Notes: a model not told the origin generated them from the letters alone. A stretch of DNA of 64,000 bases from Streptomyces odonnellii (GCF_000981895.1 NZ_LATD01000005.1:31980-95979), one strand, 5' to 3'. Shown: positions 7,683-16,435, numbered from the stretch's first letter. Made by a program: numbers and translations.

Positions 7683-9154
7683 TCAGCTTTCCGCGACGAC
7701 TCGCACGGTGTGCAGACGCCGGTCGGCCGCGTCCGGCAGAAACATGCCGGATGCGACTCCCGAGGTCAGGTACTCCAGCACGGGCTCGGTCAGGCGTTCG
7801 CCGGGCAGGACGACCGGAATTCCGGGCGGGTACGGGGTGATCATCTCCGCGGCAACCCTGCCGTGGGCCTCGGCGGCGGGAACCTTCGTGTGCTGAGCGA
7901 AATACGCGTCGCGGGGCAGCTCGACCTGATCCATACGCAGATCGGCCGGGGACGGGACGGTGACCTGGGGGGCGTCCCGCAGATCAGCGGCGTGGTGGGC
8001 CAGGTCGCGCAGGGCTGTGCGGAGACGCGCGGTGGTCTGCTCGTCGTCGGCGTGGGTGAGCTGGGCGCTGATGCGCCGGTGATCGGACAAGTGAACGTCG
8101 ATGTGGTGGTTCCTGCGCAGCCAGTCGGCCGCCCGGTAACCGGTGGTGCCGAGTTCGCTGATGTCCATCACAACCGGCAGGGGGTCGAAGTCGGCAGCCA
8201 GTCCGGGACCGCAGAAGTCCGCCGCGCCGTTGACGTGGAAACCGTCGATCGCCTCGACGGCCTCGCGGATGCGAACGGCCAGCTCCAGGGCCCCGCCGAC
8301 GAGTTCGCGACCGTACTGCACCATCTGCCGACGCCAGGCGTCGATGCCGGCGTACAGCAGGACGTTCGGGCTGGTCGTGCCGAGCAGGTCGGCCCGCGAG
8401 GCCAGCTCGGCCGGATCGACCCGGTCACCCTGGAGATGGAACACCGAACCCTGTTCGAGCCCGCTGCCCATCTTGTGGATGCTGGTCACACAGATGTCGG
8501 CACCGGCGTCCATGGCCCACGACGGCAGGTCGTCGTGGAACGGAAGATGCGCTCCCCACGCCTCATCCACGATGAGCGGCTTGCCGCGGCGGTGGCAGAC
8601 GTCCGCGATGCCCGTGAGATCGGCCGCGGCTCCGTACGGTGTCGGGCTGGTGACCAGGGCGCCGTCTGCACCGGGATGCCTCGCGAACGCCTTTTCATAG
8701 GCGGCGGATGACGGGGATGGGCGATGTGCCGGGCAGCGTCCCACTGGGGCTCCACCTACACCGGCTCGACGCCGGACAGGATCAGTCCGGCGACCACCGA
8801 TTTGTGCGCGTCACGCCCAACAAGGATCTGGTGGCCAGGGCAGGTCACCACCAGCATCGCGGCCTTCACCGACAGGGAACTGCCGCATGTCGAAAAGAAC
8901 GTATGGTCGGCGTGCACGGCATCGGCCATGAGTCCCTCGGCGCGTTCCAGTACGCGGCCGCGCGCGAGCCGGTCGTCAAGACCACCGTTGGCCAGGACGT
9001 CGCCGAAGTACACGGCGTCCCCCAGCACGGCTCTGGCGCGCGGGTCCGCGCCACGCGCTTGCTTGTGGCCGGGCGGTGTGAAACCCAGCTCCTGTGCGTC
9101 GTGATACCGGGCGAGAGCATCGAGGACGGGCGCCTCATCGTGGTTGAGACCCAT
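7683..9154 (-). pseudogene. Orn/Lys/Arg decarboxylase, broken by a stop codon and a frameshift
   Basis: Reading from ATG 9154, MGLNHDEAPVLDALARYHDA through GHQILVGRDAHKSVVAGLIL is the N-terminal half of a fold-type I PLP decarboxylase. A TAG at 8756-8758 then replaces what would be Trp in the context EPV-W-VEPQWD. About 40 bases later, near 8711-8722, the frame shifts by one base. The rest continues in another frame from AAYEKAFARHPGADGALVT through the PLP-lysine motif SIHKMGSGLEQGS to the natural end at 7683. Catalytic motifs are otherwise well kept, so inactivation looks recent, unless both lesions are assembly errors. Confidence 0.85.
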
Positions 9155-9156
9155 AT

Positions 9157-9738
9157 ATGAGCCGTTCCCGGAACTGTGGCTTACATGTCCCGTGGGTCGC
9201 CCGGATGATCGGCACCGGCGCGCTGTTCGCCATTTCCGGTCTGGCCACAATCTTCGGCCAGACCCGCGTCACCGCCTGGTGCACACAGCACTGGTCCTCC
9301 AGCAGGGCGATCACCATCGGGCTGGCCCTCATGGGCGTCGCCTTCGTCCCACTCCTGGCGCCCGTACCGACAACCGGCGTCGGTCGGACCATCGGCGCCG
9401 TCGCTCCCGCGGTGGTGAGCGGACTACTGCTGGCCGTGGCCACGATGATCGTCTATCCCTTCGAGATGGACACGATCATCACCCTCGCCGAGAGCCGGCT
9501 CGTCGCCACCTACTACGGCTTGTACAACACCATTTGCGGCGTCGGTATCACGGCGGGGAACCTCCTCACCGGCGCCGCCCTCGACGCTGCGGCCCGAGCC
9601 TGAATCCCCGCACTGCCCTGGATCACCCTCACTGCGCTCGGACTCGCCTGCGCCGGCGCCATCCACCTGCTGTCCCGGCCTGGCCAAAGCTCCGCGAGAG
9701 GCAAGAAGGAGGTCGCCGAACTCACCGGACGCCCCTAG
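9157..9738 (+). pseudogene. C-terminal remnant of an MFS transporter with an internal stop
   Basis: From about 9190 the frame encodes typical MFS C-terminal helices (VARMIGTGALFAISGLATI, ITIGLALMGVAFVPLLAPVP, VVSGLLLAVATMIVYPFEMD, YYGLYNTICGVGITAGNLLT). The first two-thirds of the protein are absent; homology begins right beside the start of the divergent decarboxylase pseudogene. At 9601-9603 a TGA interrupts the frame where Gly (GGA) would fit. Beyond it the same frame continues IPALPWITLTALGLACAGAI to a TAG at 9736. So the copy is both 5'-truncated and interrupted. Confidence 0.8.
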
Positions 9739-9857
9739 TCGGGGGCCGAGCTGGACTCTCTCCATGCCCATCTCCCCGTACGAACTCCTTGATGCCCACA
9801 CTCCGGTCAACGCTGCCGTGACAGTCCTCGTGTCCGGGCGCTCCGGGGTGGCTGTCG

Positions 9858-11132
9858 TCAAATGGTCGCCGTCTGCGGGCGCTTGCGGCGGGTGAGCGGT
9901 TTCTCGACGAGATAGTGGGAGGCCGTCGCCGCCGCGAACGTGGCGGCGATGGCAGCCGGTACATGCCAGGTGTCCAGTCCGAGGCCGGCCATCAGGCGGC
10001 CGAGGGGGTAGTGCCACAGATAGAGGCCGTAGCTGAGGTTGCGCCCGGTCCAGGCGAGCGGGGCCAGGGACAGAACACGGGAGAGCAGGCTGAGCGGCCG
10101 GAGTTCCAGCGCCGCGATCACCGTGGCAGAGAGGACGGCCGTCACCAGGAAGCCCACGGTGTACCACGGCGCCGTCCAGGCGCTGGTGCCGGTCATCGGC
10201 ACCTGCCAGACGATCAGAGCCAGCATTCCCATCGCCGGCCAGGCCAGCCGTCCCGCCCACCGGCGCAACGCGGCCAGCCGAGGGTCCTCCGAGTCAAGCC
10301 GGGCGATCACCAGCGCGAGCAGCGCGCCGACCAGCAGTTGGTCGGCCCGGGTGTCGGTGCCGTTGTAGATGCGGTGCGCCGCGGTCGGACTCCACAGGAC
10401 ACAGCGCCAGAGCACCGGCAGCAGGCAGAGCGCCACAGCGCACAGCAGGACGGTGCGGGGCCTGAGGCGGAGCAGGAGGAGCAGGAGCAACGGTGGCCAG
10501 AGCAGGTAGAACTGTTCTTCCACGCCCAGCGACCAGGTGTGCCCGAGGAGTGCGGTTTCGTCCGTGTAGAGGCCGGGCTGGGCGGCCCGGACAATGTTGA
10601 CCAGGAACGTGGCGGACAGGGCAATGGACGTCCACGCATCCTCGAAGCCCCGGAGCCGCGTGGTGCCCGCGAGGACGGCGCACACCGCGCAGACCACCAG
10701 AAGGGCGGGGACGAGCCGCTTCCAGCGCCGCCAGTAGAACGAGCGCATACCGACCGCACCGGTGCGGGCGAACTCGGCGAGCAGCAGCCGGGTGATGACG
10801 AATCCGCTGATGGTGAAGAAGACGTCCACGCCCAAGGCGCCGCCCGGCAGTGGGCCCGGTACGAAGTGATAGGCCAGGACCAGGACGACGGCCAGGGTCC
10901 GCAGTCCGTCGACGCCCCGCACCCGGCCCTTCCCCAGTGCCGACGGGAATCCGTGCCCACCCCGGACACGCCGGTCGTCCGGAGGCGGCGGGGCCAGGGT
11001 CACGGTGCCACCCGTTCGGACACCGGAACCGGCGTGGCCAGGTGGCCCAGCGACGTTTCCGTCGGGTCTGTCCGAACCAGGTCCTTGTGCAGTCGGAGTG
11101 CTGTCCATCCCGAGCCCGTGCCCAGGAAGCAC
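9858..11132 (-). CDS. Membrane acyltransferase, OafA/YrhL family (acyltransferase 3)
   Basis: This multi-pass protein is 424 residues from the GTG at 11132; an ATG at 11108 (MDSTPTAQ) is an equally good start, and neither has a strong ribosome site. After a Pro/Gly-rich N-terminal stretch of about 65 residues comes the acyltransferase-3 signature GVDGLRTLAVVLVLAYHF with its conserved His, then GVDVFFTISGFVITRLLL, FYWRRWKRLVPALL and TWSLGVEEQFYLLWP. About ten hydrophobic helices follow, ending SYGLYLWHYPLGRLM. This family moves acyl groups onto extracytoplasmic sugars or lipids. The substrate is not indicated by its neighbours, which are pseudogenes and an ion channel. Confidence 0.9.
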   Translation of the reverse strand: MLPGHGLGMDSTPTAQGPGSDRPDGNVAGPPGHAGSGVRTGGTVTLAPPPPDDRRVRGGHGFPSALGKGRVRGVDGLRTLAVVLVLAYHFVPGPLPGGALGVDVFFTISGFVITRLLLAEFARTGAVGMRSFYWRRWKRLVPALLVVCAVCAVLAGTTRLRGFEDAWTSIALSATFLVNIVRAAQPGLYTDETALLGHTWSLGVEEQFYLLWPPLLLLLLLRLRPRTVLLCAVALCLLPVLWRCVLWSPTAAHRIYNGTDTRADQLLVGALLALVIARLDSEDPRLAALRRWAGRLAWPAMGMLALIVWQVPMTGTSAWTAPWYTVGFLVTAVLSATVIAALELRPLSLLSRVLSLAPLAWTGRNLSYGLYLWHYPLGRLMAGLGLDTWHVPAAIAATFAAATASHYLVEKPLTRRKRPQTATI

Positions 11133-11366
11133 TCAGGGATGCGTTTGTTCATTCAATTCTCAGAATTAACTCCCACTTCATGCTCCATTCGCATGTTTTC
11201 GTGATGAGCTGGACAATCCAATCGCCGCGGGAGGGTGCCGTCCTGGCCGGTGACCGGCACAGCCAGGGGGCGGCCCCTTACTGCCCAGCACGGCCGACAC
11301 CAGCACCCCTTAAGATCCATATCTGTTGGTGAGCCGGAACAGGTCTGCGAGGAAACGAAAACACCC

Positions 11367-12281
11367 ATGCCCGGACAGACCTCCGAAGCGTTACGGCACG
11401 CCCTCGCGGAACGCAGTCGCCGCATCGTGGACTCCACCGCGTTCACCACGGCTGTCTTCTGTCTCATCGCGGCCAACGCCGCCCTGCTGGGAATCGAGAC
11501 GTACAGCGGTGTGGTGCATCAATGGCACTACGCCCTGAAGGGCACCGAGCATCTCTTTCTCGTCGCCTTCACCGCCGAGATACTGGTACGCGTTGCCGCC
11601 CACGCCGACCGCCCGAGAGACTTCTTTCGCGATCCCTGGAACGTCTTCGACCTGCTGGTCGTCGGCCTGGCCTTTATGCCGTTCGCCCGTGAGAACGCCA
11701 CCGTGCTCCGGCTCCTGCGCCTTGCCCGAGTGCTGCGGGCCGCGCGTTTCCTGCCTCAATTGCGCATCGTGATCGTGGCCGTGGGCAAGAGCCTTCCGGG
11801 AACCTTCAGTTTCCTGCTCGTCGGCACGCTCCTGCTGTATGTGTACGCCATGGTCGGGTGGGTGTTCTTCGCCGACGACGCTCCCGAGCACTACGGTTCG
11901 CTCGGTCGTGCGGCCCTCACCCTCTTTCTCCTGATGACCCTCGACGGCCTCGGCGACGCGGTCCGAGCGGGCCTGGAGATCTCCCGCTGGACCATCCTCT
12001 ACTTCGGCTCCTTCGTCCTTCTCGGTTCGTTCCTCCTGGTCAACCTCCTCATCGGTGTCGTCGTCAACTCCCTGGAAGAAGCAAAGGAGTTGGAGGCCGC
12101 AGAAGCCCGACAGCCCGTCGTCGGACCATCTGCCCAGGCAGATGAACCGGAGCAAGCCCTCCGTGCTCAGATCCTCGCTGCACGCCAAGCCCTGGACGCC
12201 GTCGAAGCCCGTCTGTCGGTGTCCCGGCCGACCTGCAGATGCGAGGACGCAGGGAGCCAGTACTCCAGTACGGTTTCGTGA
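11367..12281 (+). CDS. Voltage-gated-type ion channel (NaChBac-like ion transport domain)
   Basis: The ATG at 11367 (MPGQTSEALRHAL) is chosen because the upstream frame has no homology and GAGGAAAC precedes it. The 304-residue protein has six hydrophobic helices: S1 TTAVFCLIAANAALLGIET, S2/S3 with FRDPWNVFDLLVVGLAFM, and an S4-like helix with regularly spaced arginines (VLRLLRLARVLRAARFLPQL). A pore helix and filter follow (LTLFLLMTLDGLGDAV), then S6 ending LLIGVVVNSLEEAKELEA and a coiled-coil tail. The filter differs from the Leu-Glu-Ser-Trp of NaChBac. The last about 20 residues run into the transposase remnant and may not be original. Confidence 0.87.
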   Translation: MPGQTSEALRHALAERSRRIVDSTAFTTAVFCLIAANAALLGIETYSGVVHQWHYALKGTEHLFLVAFTAEILVRVAAHADRPRDFFRDPWNVFDLLVVGLAFMPFARENATVLRLLRLARVLRAARFLPQLRIVIVAVGKSLPGTFSFLLVGTLLLYVYAMVGWVFFADDAPEHYGSLGRAALTLFLLMTLDGLGDAVRAGLEISRWTILYFGSFVLLGSFLLVNLLIGVVVNSLEEAKELEAAEARQPVVGPSAQADEPEQALRAQILAARQALDAVEARLSVSRPTCRCEDAGSQYSSTVS

Positions 12282-12282
12282 T

Positions 12283-13196
12283 CTACCCAGGAGAGTCGTC
12301 GGCGGCCCATCGTCGATAGTGGCAGCGTCGGGCCGTTGCCTGGTGGCGTCTGTGCCAGGTGGACCAGCGCAGCAGCCTGGCCGCCGCCATGGCCGGTGGG
12401 CGGAAGATGGCGGCGAGGAGGTGGCGGATCTCCGGGATGGTCAGCGTGATCGGATCGCTGTTGCGGGCGGGCTCGTGCATATCGGCGGGCCGCTGACGTG
12501 CCGCGTCGGCGGCGACGGCTGTCAGGAAGGCCAGGGCGAGCGTGATGTGGCGGTGCCAAGAGGGCCCCACTGTCGGACCTGGTAATGGTCCAGGCCGGCC
12601 TGGCACCTGGCAGCATTCGTCCACGCTCCAGCGGATGCCAGCAACGCGGACCAGCTTCGGACAGGGAGACTTCGATGGGTGACCAGCACAGGTAGAAGGC
12701 GAGTTCGCCCCTACACAGGTCGCATCGGACTAGCGGGTGCTGGTGGCTGCCGGTGCCAATGCGGACCCAGGCCCAGTCGTAATAGCGCGCCCCTTCGCGC
12801 CGATGCCGATGCTGTGCCGCTGCCAGACCGTGGCGGGCCGGCGGCTGGCGGCGTTGTCCGCGCGGACAAGGACGCGACCGTGGCTGATCCTCACCAGGAC
12901 CGAGCGGGCGAGGGCCATCACGTAGCCGGTGCCGCGTGCCTTGAGCGCGGCGCGGAGCTGAGGGCCCTGGCCGTGGGCTTCGTCGCCGAGTATGGGCCGC
13001 CGCTCGGCCCTCTGCCAGAATTCTTCCGCTCGATGCCCGACAGCAACCCGACCAGGTAGGCACGAGCCGCAGCCCGGAGTTCGACTCGCCCGAACCGGCC
13101 CGCGATCCGGGCCATGACCTGGTCGAACATCGCCCACCAGCGGGCAGGGTCTACGCTGCGGGTCGTGGCCGCCGCGCGATCTTCAGGAGTCCACAC
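12283..13196 (-). pseudogene. Degenerate IS701-like (DDE) transposase
   Basis: Transposase pieces lie in successive reverse frames. The N-terminal part is WTPEDRAAATTRSVDPARWW to YLVGLLSGIERKN (13196 to about 13020). A direct jump follows, with about 100 residues missing, to PQLRAALKARGTGYVMALAR and VWQRHSIGIGAKG. Further pieces are YYDWAWVRIGTGSHQHPLVR and ELAFYLCWSPIEVSLSE, then RVAGIRWSVDEC, and finally WHRHITLALAFLTAVAADAA to the stop at 12283. At least four frame changes plus the internal deletion, which removes the first catalytic region, mean no active enzyme can be made. It directly follows the end of the ion-channel gene. Confidence 0.85.
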
Positions 13197-13273
13197 GACC
13201 CCCGCTGATTACGCGGTAGCCGTACCCGTTTCCCGGCCAGCCCTGATGTCAGATCACGAAGCTGGAAGGCAGC

Positions 13274-13297
13274 CTAAGGGTTGTCCCGTAAATGATC
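13274..13297 (+). repeat. Left inverted terminal repeat plus flank
   Basis: CTAAGGGTTGTCCCGTAAAT at 13274-13293 matches the reverse complement of the right end with two substitutions over the first 19 bases. Confidence 0.75.
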
Positions 13298-13341
13298 TTT
13301 AGGGCGTCCGGACATGCTTGGTCGCCGTAGGGCCCGCCGTC

Positions 13342-13620
13342 CTATCCGGCGAGAGCGAGGTTGTGCAGCCGGGCGATGCCGAGCATGGCGTGGTGGACGC
13401 CGTCGCCTTTGAGGCGGCAGTCGCGAAGGATCTTCCAGGTCTTCATACGGGCGAAGACGTGCTCGACGCGGGCTCGGACCTGTTTGTGGGACCTGTTGTG
13501 GTCTTCCTTCCAGCCCGGAAATTCGGTCTGGCCGTGCTTGCGGCGGTGCGGGATGACCAGGCCGGTGCCTGGGTAGCCGCCGTCGGCGATCGTGTTGATC
13601 TTACCGGCATGCGGGCCGAG
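13342..13620 (-). pseudogene. C-terminal fragment of IS5-family transposase
   Basis: About 85 residues run from INTIADGGYPGTGLVIPHRR, which carries the second catalytic Asp of the DDE motif, through KVRARVEHVFARMK-type residues (here QVRARVEHVFARMKTWKILR, with the catalytic Glu) to GIARLHNLALAG and the natural stop at 13342. Upstream of about 13620 the frame leaves transposase sequence and enters the inserted DNA. Confidence 0.8.
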
Positions 13621-13670
13621 GCCACCATCAGCGAGCCCGACACCGCGCCGCTCCATGCCGGGGAGGGATC

Positions 13671-14039
13671 ATGACCCAGGCCGCCGACTCCCCGAACCGC
13701 ACCAACGCCACCTCCGGGCTGCGGTTCCTGACCGAACTCATCGGCTGGACGGCCACCCCGTGGGCGCTGCACCGGATCGACTGGACGATCGCGATCACCG
13801 CGCTGGTCCTGCTGATCGGACCGCCGGCCGTCGTCGGAACACCCGGCAACCGCCCCTTCGACCCGCCGGTGGCCATCCCCGGCGCGGCAATGTTCCTGCT
13901 CGTGCTCCTCGAAGTGGCCGCCGCAGCGGTGGCACCGTGGTTCGCGTGGCCCACATGGGCGGCGGTTGTCGCGACCGCGCTGGCCGCGACATCGGCCGTG
14001 CTCGAACAGCCTCGCTGGCGTTGGCTGTTGCGCCACTAG
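13671..14039 (+). CDS. Small four-helix membrane protein inside the split transposase
   Basis: ATG 13671 follows a GGGGAGGG site. The 122-residue product has about four hydrophobic segments (residues about 38-54, 66-90, 92-108 and a first amphipathic one at 17-30), with GLRFLTELIGWTATPWALHR near the start. It may belong to the YrdB/DUF2568 type of small membrane proteins, but the match is only by shape. Its ATG overlaps the TGA of an upstream frame ending TISEPDTAPLHAGEGS, so it seems to have been lifted with the tail of a former operon partner. It occupies exactly the place of the missing transposase middle. Confidence 0.6.
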   Translation: MTQAADSPNRTNATSGLRFLTELIGWTATPWALHRIDWTIAITALVLLIGPPAVVGTPGNRPFDPPVAIPGAAMFLLVLLEVAAAAVAPWFAWPTWAAVVATALAATSAVLEQPRWRWLLRH

Positions 14040-14290
14040 ATCACGACTCGATACGCGCCCCAGGTCGCGACCAGCAGTGCCCGGTCCTCCAGCGGAAGAC
14101 TCCACGGCCGACCCCTGCGGACCACGTCCGCCCCCTCGCGCCGCAGCACCGTCACCAGCTTCCCGAACTGCCGCGGGCTCAGCCCGGTGAACGCGGATAT
14201 CCAGGACGGCTCCGACGCCGTGATCACACCAGCCACAGCAAGATCATCCCAGCTTCCGCCTACCAGCCAGGTCCTGCCCACAGCACGGAA
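14036..14290 (-). pseudogene. N-terminal fragment of IS5-family transposase
   Basis: The reverse frame encodes GVITASEPSWISAFTGLSPR, then QFGKLVTVLRREGADVVRRG and LEDRALLVAT, the usual N-terminal helix-turn-helix region of this transposase family. It then diverges at about 14062 into unrelated residues (WGAYRVVI) and stops at 14036. Together with the fragment at 13342-13620 it makes up one interrupted gene. The precise initiation codon is uncertain. Confidence 0.75.
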
Positions 14291-14331
14291 ATCAGGCGAC
14301 CGGGCCTGGCTGCATCGTCCACGATGACCCC

Positions 14332-14712
14332 ATGAGCCAAGACCTTGTGACGTTCCTCCACGCACGGCTGGACGAGGAGGCCGACCTGGCCCGACGCTGC
14401 GACGGTGACGGCTGCGGGGAGTGGACCGCTCACGGGCACACGGTCGACTTCTGCCAAGTAGAACTCTCCGGCTTCCATCCCACGATCGCCCTGCACGTCG
14501 CGCTGCACGATCCGGCTCGCGTCCTTCGGGAGGTTGAAGCCAAGCGACGCGTGCTCGCCCGCCATGTACTCAGTCCTGCCACGGGCGACCCCGAACTACC
14601 GTGGGACAACCGCGACGACTGCCAGTACGACGGCGAGACCTGGCCATGCGATGACCTGCTCGACCTCGCGTCACCCTACGGCGATCACCCTGGCTACCCC
14701 CGACGCCCCTGA
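14332..14712 (+). CDS. DUF6221-family protein of unknown function
   Basis: This 126-residue soluble protein has the pattern I know from DUF6221 proteins: start SQDLVTFLHARLDEE, middle HVALHDPARVLREVEAKRRV, and end WPCDDLLDLASPYGDHPGYP. Such proteins are common on actinomycete mobile elements and near phage or conjugative genes; no function is known. The gene lies just inside the right inverted end of the IS-like element, divergent from the transposase remnant, so it is formally a passenger. No strong ribosome site is seen. Confidence 0.7.
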   Translation: MSQDLVTFLHARLDEEADLARRCDGDGCGEWTAHGHTVDFCQVELSGFHPTIALHVALHDPARVLREVEAKRRVLARHVLSPATGDPELPWDNRDDCQYDGETWPCDDLLDLASPYGDHPGYPRRP

Positions 14713-14718
14713 GACGGG

Positions 14719-14743
14719 GATCGTTTTACGGGACAGCCCCTAG
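14719..14743 (-). repeat. Right inverted terminal repeat plus flank
   Basis: On the minus strand this reads CTAGGGGCTGTCCCGTAAAA, matching the left end with two substitutions over 19 bases and one extra base before GATC. Confidence 0.75.
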
Positions 14744-14758
14744 CGTCGAAGTCGCCAA

Positions 14759-14830
14759 CGGGTCGTAGCTCAAGGGCTGGAGCACGGCATAAGTGTTACC
14801 GAGGAGCTGGTTCGAATCCAGCCGACCCGA
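14759..14830 (+). tRNA. tRNA-like gene with non-canonical anticodon loop (probable tRNA pseudogene)
   Basis: A complete cloverleaf can be drawn. The acceptor is CGGGTCG/CGACCCG, the D stem GCTC/GAGC and the T arm GCTGG-TTCGAAT-CCAGC, with a four-base variable loop and discriminator A; no CCA is encoded. The anticodon stem CGGCA/TACCG has one C-A mismatch. The seven-base loop TAAGTGT lacks the invariant T at position 33, and positions 34-36 would read AGT. It lies 16 bases outside the IS-like right flank and about 105 bases before a MurG paralogue. It could be a degenerate tRNA or a deviant functional one. Confidence 0.5.
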
Positions 14831-14935
14831 CAAATCTCCCAGTGGGTAGCGCTCGGACGCTCGGCCACAGCGCTCGGCGCCGCAAAAAAATCCCTTACGC
14901 TAAAATCGCAACCAAACAGGCTAGGTGCACTCCAG

Positions 14936-16045
14936 ATGAAAATTGCAATCACCGGAGGCGGAAGCGCCGGACATGTCGTTCCCGCCCTCGCCGTGGCGGC
15001 CCGACCCTCTGAACAAGGCGTAAAGGAACTGGTGTTCTTCGGGCGGCCGGACAGCATCGAACACGAATACGCCCGGAAGGCCGGCATTCCGTTTTGCCCC
15101 GTCCCCTCTGCGGGTCTGAAGCGCTACGGCTCATGGAGCAACCTGCTGATGCCACTCACCGTCCTGCGCGGCATCGCTGCGGCAGCGAAGGCCATGCGAC
15201 GCGAGCGACCCATCACCCTGTTCTCAAAAGGCTCTTACGTGTCCGTGCCTGTCGGGATTGCCGCCTGGATTTGCGGAGTCCCGATCGTGGTCCACGAGTC
15301 CGACCACTCCCTTGGCCTCGCCAACAAGATCGTCGCCCGGATGGCCACCAGGGTCTGCCTGTCCGTCGCCGCGCCCGCCGACACACCGCGATGGCTCGCC
15401 CGGAAACCGCCGTCACCGGCCTGCCCCTGCGCCATGACCTGGCCGTCGGCGAACCAGAGCGACTGCGACGGCGACTTGGAGTCCCTGCTGGCGTGCCGGT
15501 TCTGCTGATCTTCTGCGGCAGCAGCGGATCCCAACGCATCAATGACGCCGTACAGAGCCAACTTGGCGCCCTGTGCGCGCGGTTTGCGGTCGTTCATGTC
15601 CGAGGGAAGGGCAACCTCGACCGCTCGCTCAAGGGGGTACCCGGGGTATTGGCAACTGGAGTACCTGCACGACGAGATGGCCGATGCCCTGTGGTTGGCA
15701 GACCTGGTGATCGGGCGTGCCGGCGCGACGACGCTTGCCGAACTCGAAGCGCTCGGCAAGCGGGCCGTACTCATCCCACTGCCCGCGACGGTCAGCCGTG
15801 GCGACCAGCTCGACAACGCAGCCGCCTACGCGCGACGACACCTCGGGCAGTGCATCGTGGTACCTGACGACGACAAGCTGCACGGCGGAGCGTCTCTGGC
15901 CAAGGCGTGCATGGAGCTTGCCGCCGACCTCGGCCGGATCAATCGGGAGCGGCCCGGCCCAGAAACCATCCATCGCGCCGCCGACCTGATCGCACAGGAG
16001 ACCGTCGCCGCAGCCAAGCCGGGTCGCACCCGTCGCGCCCGGTAG
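14936..16045 (+). pseudogene. MurG-like glycosyltransferase paralogue with two compensating frameshifts
   Basis: MKIAITGGGSAGHVVPALAV is the MurG/GT28 glycine-rich N-terminus, and SKGSYVSVPVGIAAWICGVP follows in the first frame. Near 15400 the frame is lost by an apparent one-base deletion, and the sequence continues as VTGLPLRHDLAVGEPERLRR and VPVLLIFCGSSGSQRINDAV in the next frame. Near 15645, at GGTACCCGGGG, one extra base restores the first frame (YWQLEYLHDEMADALWLADL, then RAGATTLAELEALGKRAVLI). A TGA at 15506 ends the first frame. The canonical MurG makes lipid II; this extra copy sits in an accessory region and lacks division genes around it. Confidence 0.8.
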
Positions 16046-16048
16046 AAC

Positions 16049-16435
16049 TCAGCCGTCGTGGTGCCCGTACATCGCCAGGATCTGGTCGTCGGACTCCCCG
16101 CGGTGGTACACGTGGAAATGCAGGTGCTGAGACTCCTGATTGAGCCCGACGTTCGTGGTGACAGAAGCCGCGCCGTGCTCCTCCTTGATCTGCGCCGCGA
16201 CCTGCCGTACAACCGCCATGACCTTCGCCAGCAGTTCGTCACCCCCGTCACCGAGGTCGATCAGCGACGGAATATGCTGCTTCGGCACCACCACGACGTG
16301 CACCGGATGCGCGGGGTTGGTGTGCTCAAACGCTAGCACATCCTCCGTCTCCACCACCACCTTGACCGGCGTAAGCCCAGGGATGGCCTGATGGCAGTAG
16401 AAGTCCGAAGCCGACGGGGCCACAGCAGAGGTCAC
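16049..16435 (-). CDS. HIT family protein (histidine triad hydrolase)
   Basis: A GTG start at 16435 follows GGAAAG. The 128-residue protein carries the histidine triad HLHFHVY near residue 108 and the HINT-type segment HPVHVVVVPKQHIPSL. Such enzymes hydrolyse nucleoside phosphoramidates and related AMP derivatives. It is convergent with, and three bases from, the MurG-like pseudogene. A palindromic operator candidate lies about 25 bases upstream of the start. It looks intact although its neighbours are broken. Confidence 0.88.
   Translation of the reverse strand: MTSAVAPSASDFYCHQAIPGLTPVKVVVETEDVLAFEHTNPAHPVHVVVVPKQHIPSLIDLGDGGDELLAKVMAVVRQVAAQIKEEHGAASVTTNVGLNQESQHLHFHVYHRGESDDQILAMYGHHDG

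Larger units (their letters stand above)
13278..14739. mobile_element. IS5-family-like element with split transposase and passenger genes
   Basis: Near-perfect inverted ends, GGGTTGTCCCGTAAA on the left and its counterpart TTTACGGGACAGCCC on the right, enclose 1462 bases and are bordered by CTAA and CTAG, close to the YTAR target duplication of IS5-type elements. Inside lie, on the minus strand, an N-terminal and a C-terminal piece of one transposase. The middle third is replaced by DNA carrying a plus-strand membrane-protein gene, and a DUF6221-type gene lies between the transposase start and the right end. A simple element of this family would be about 0.85 kb. It cannot move by its own transposase. 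Confidence 0.7.
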
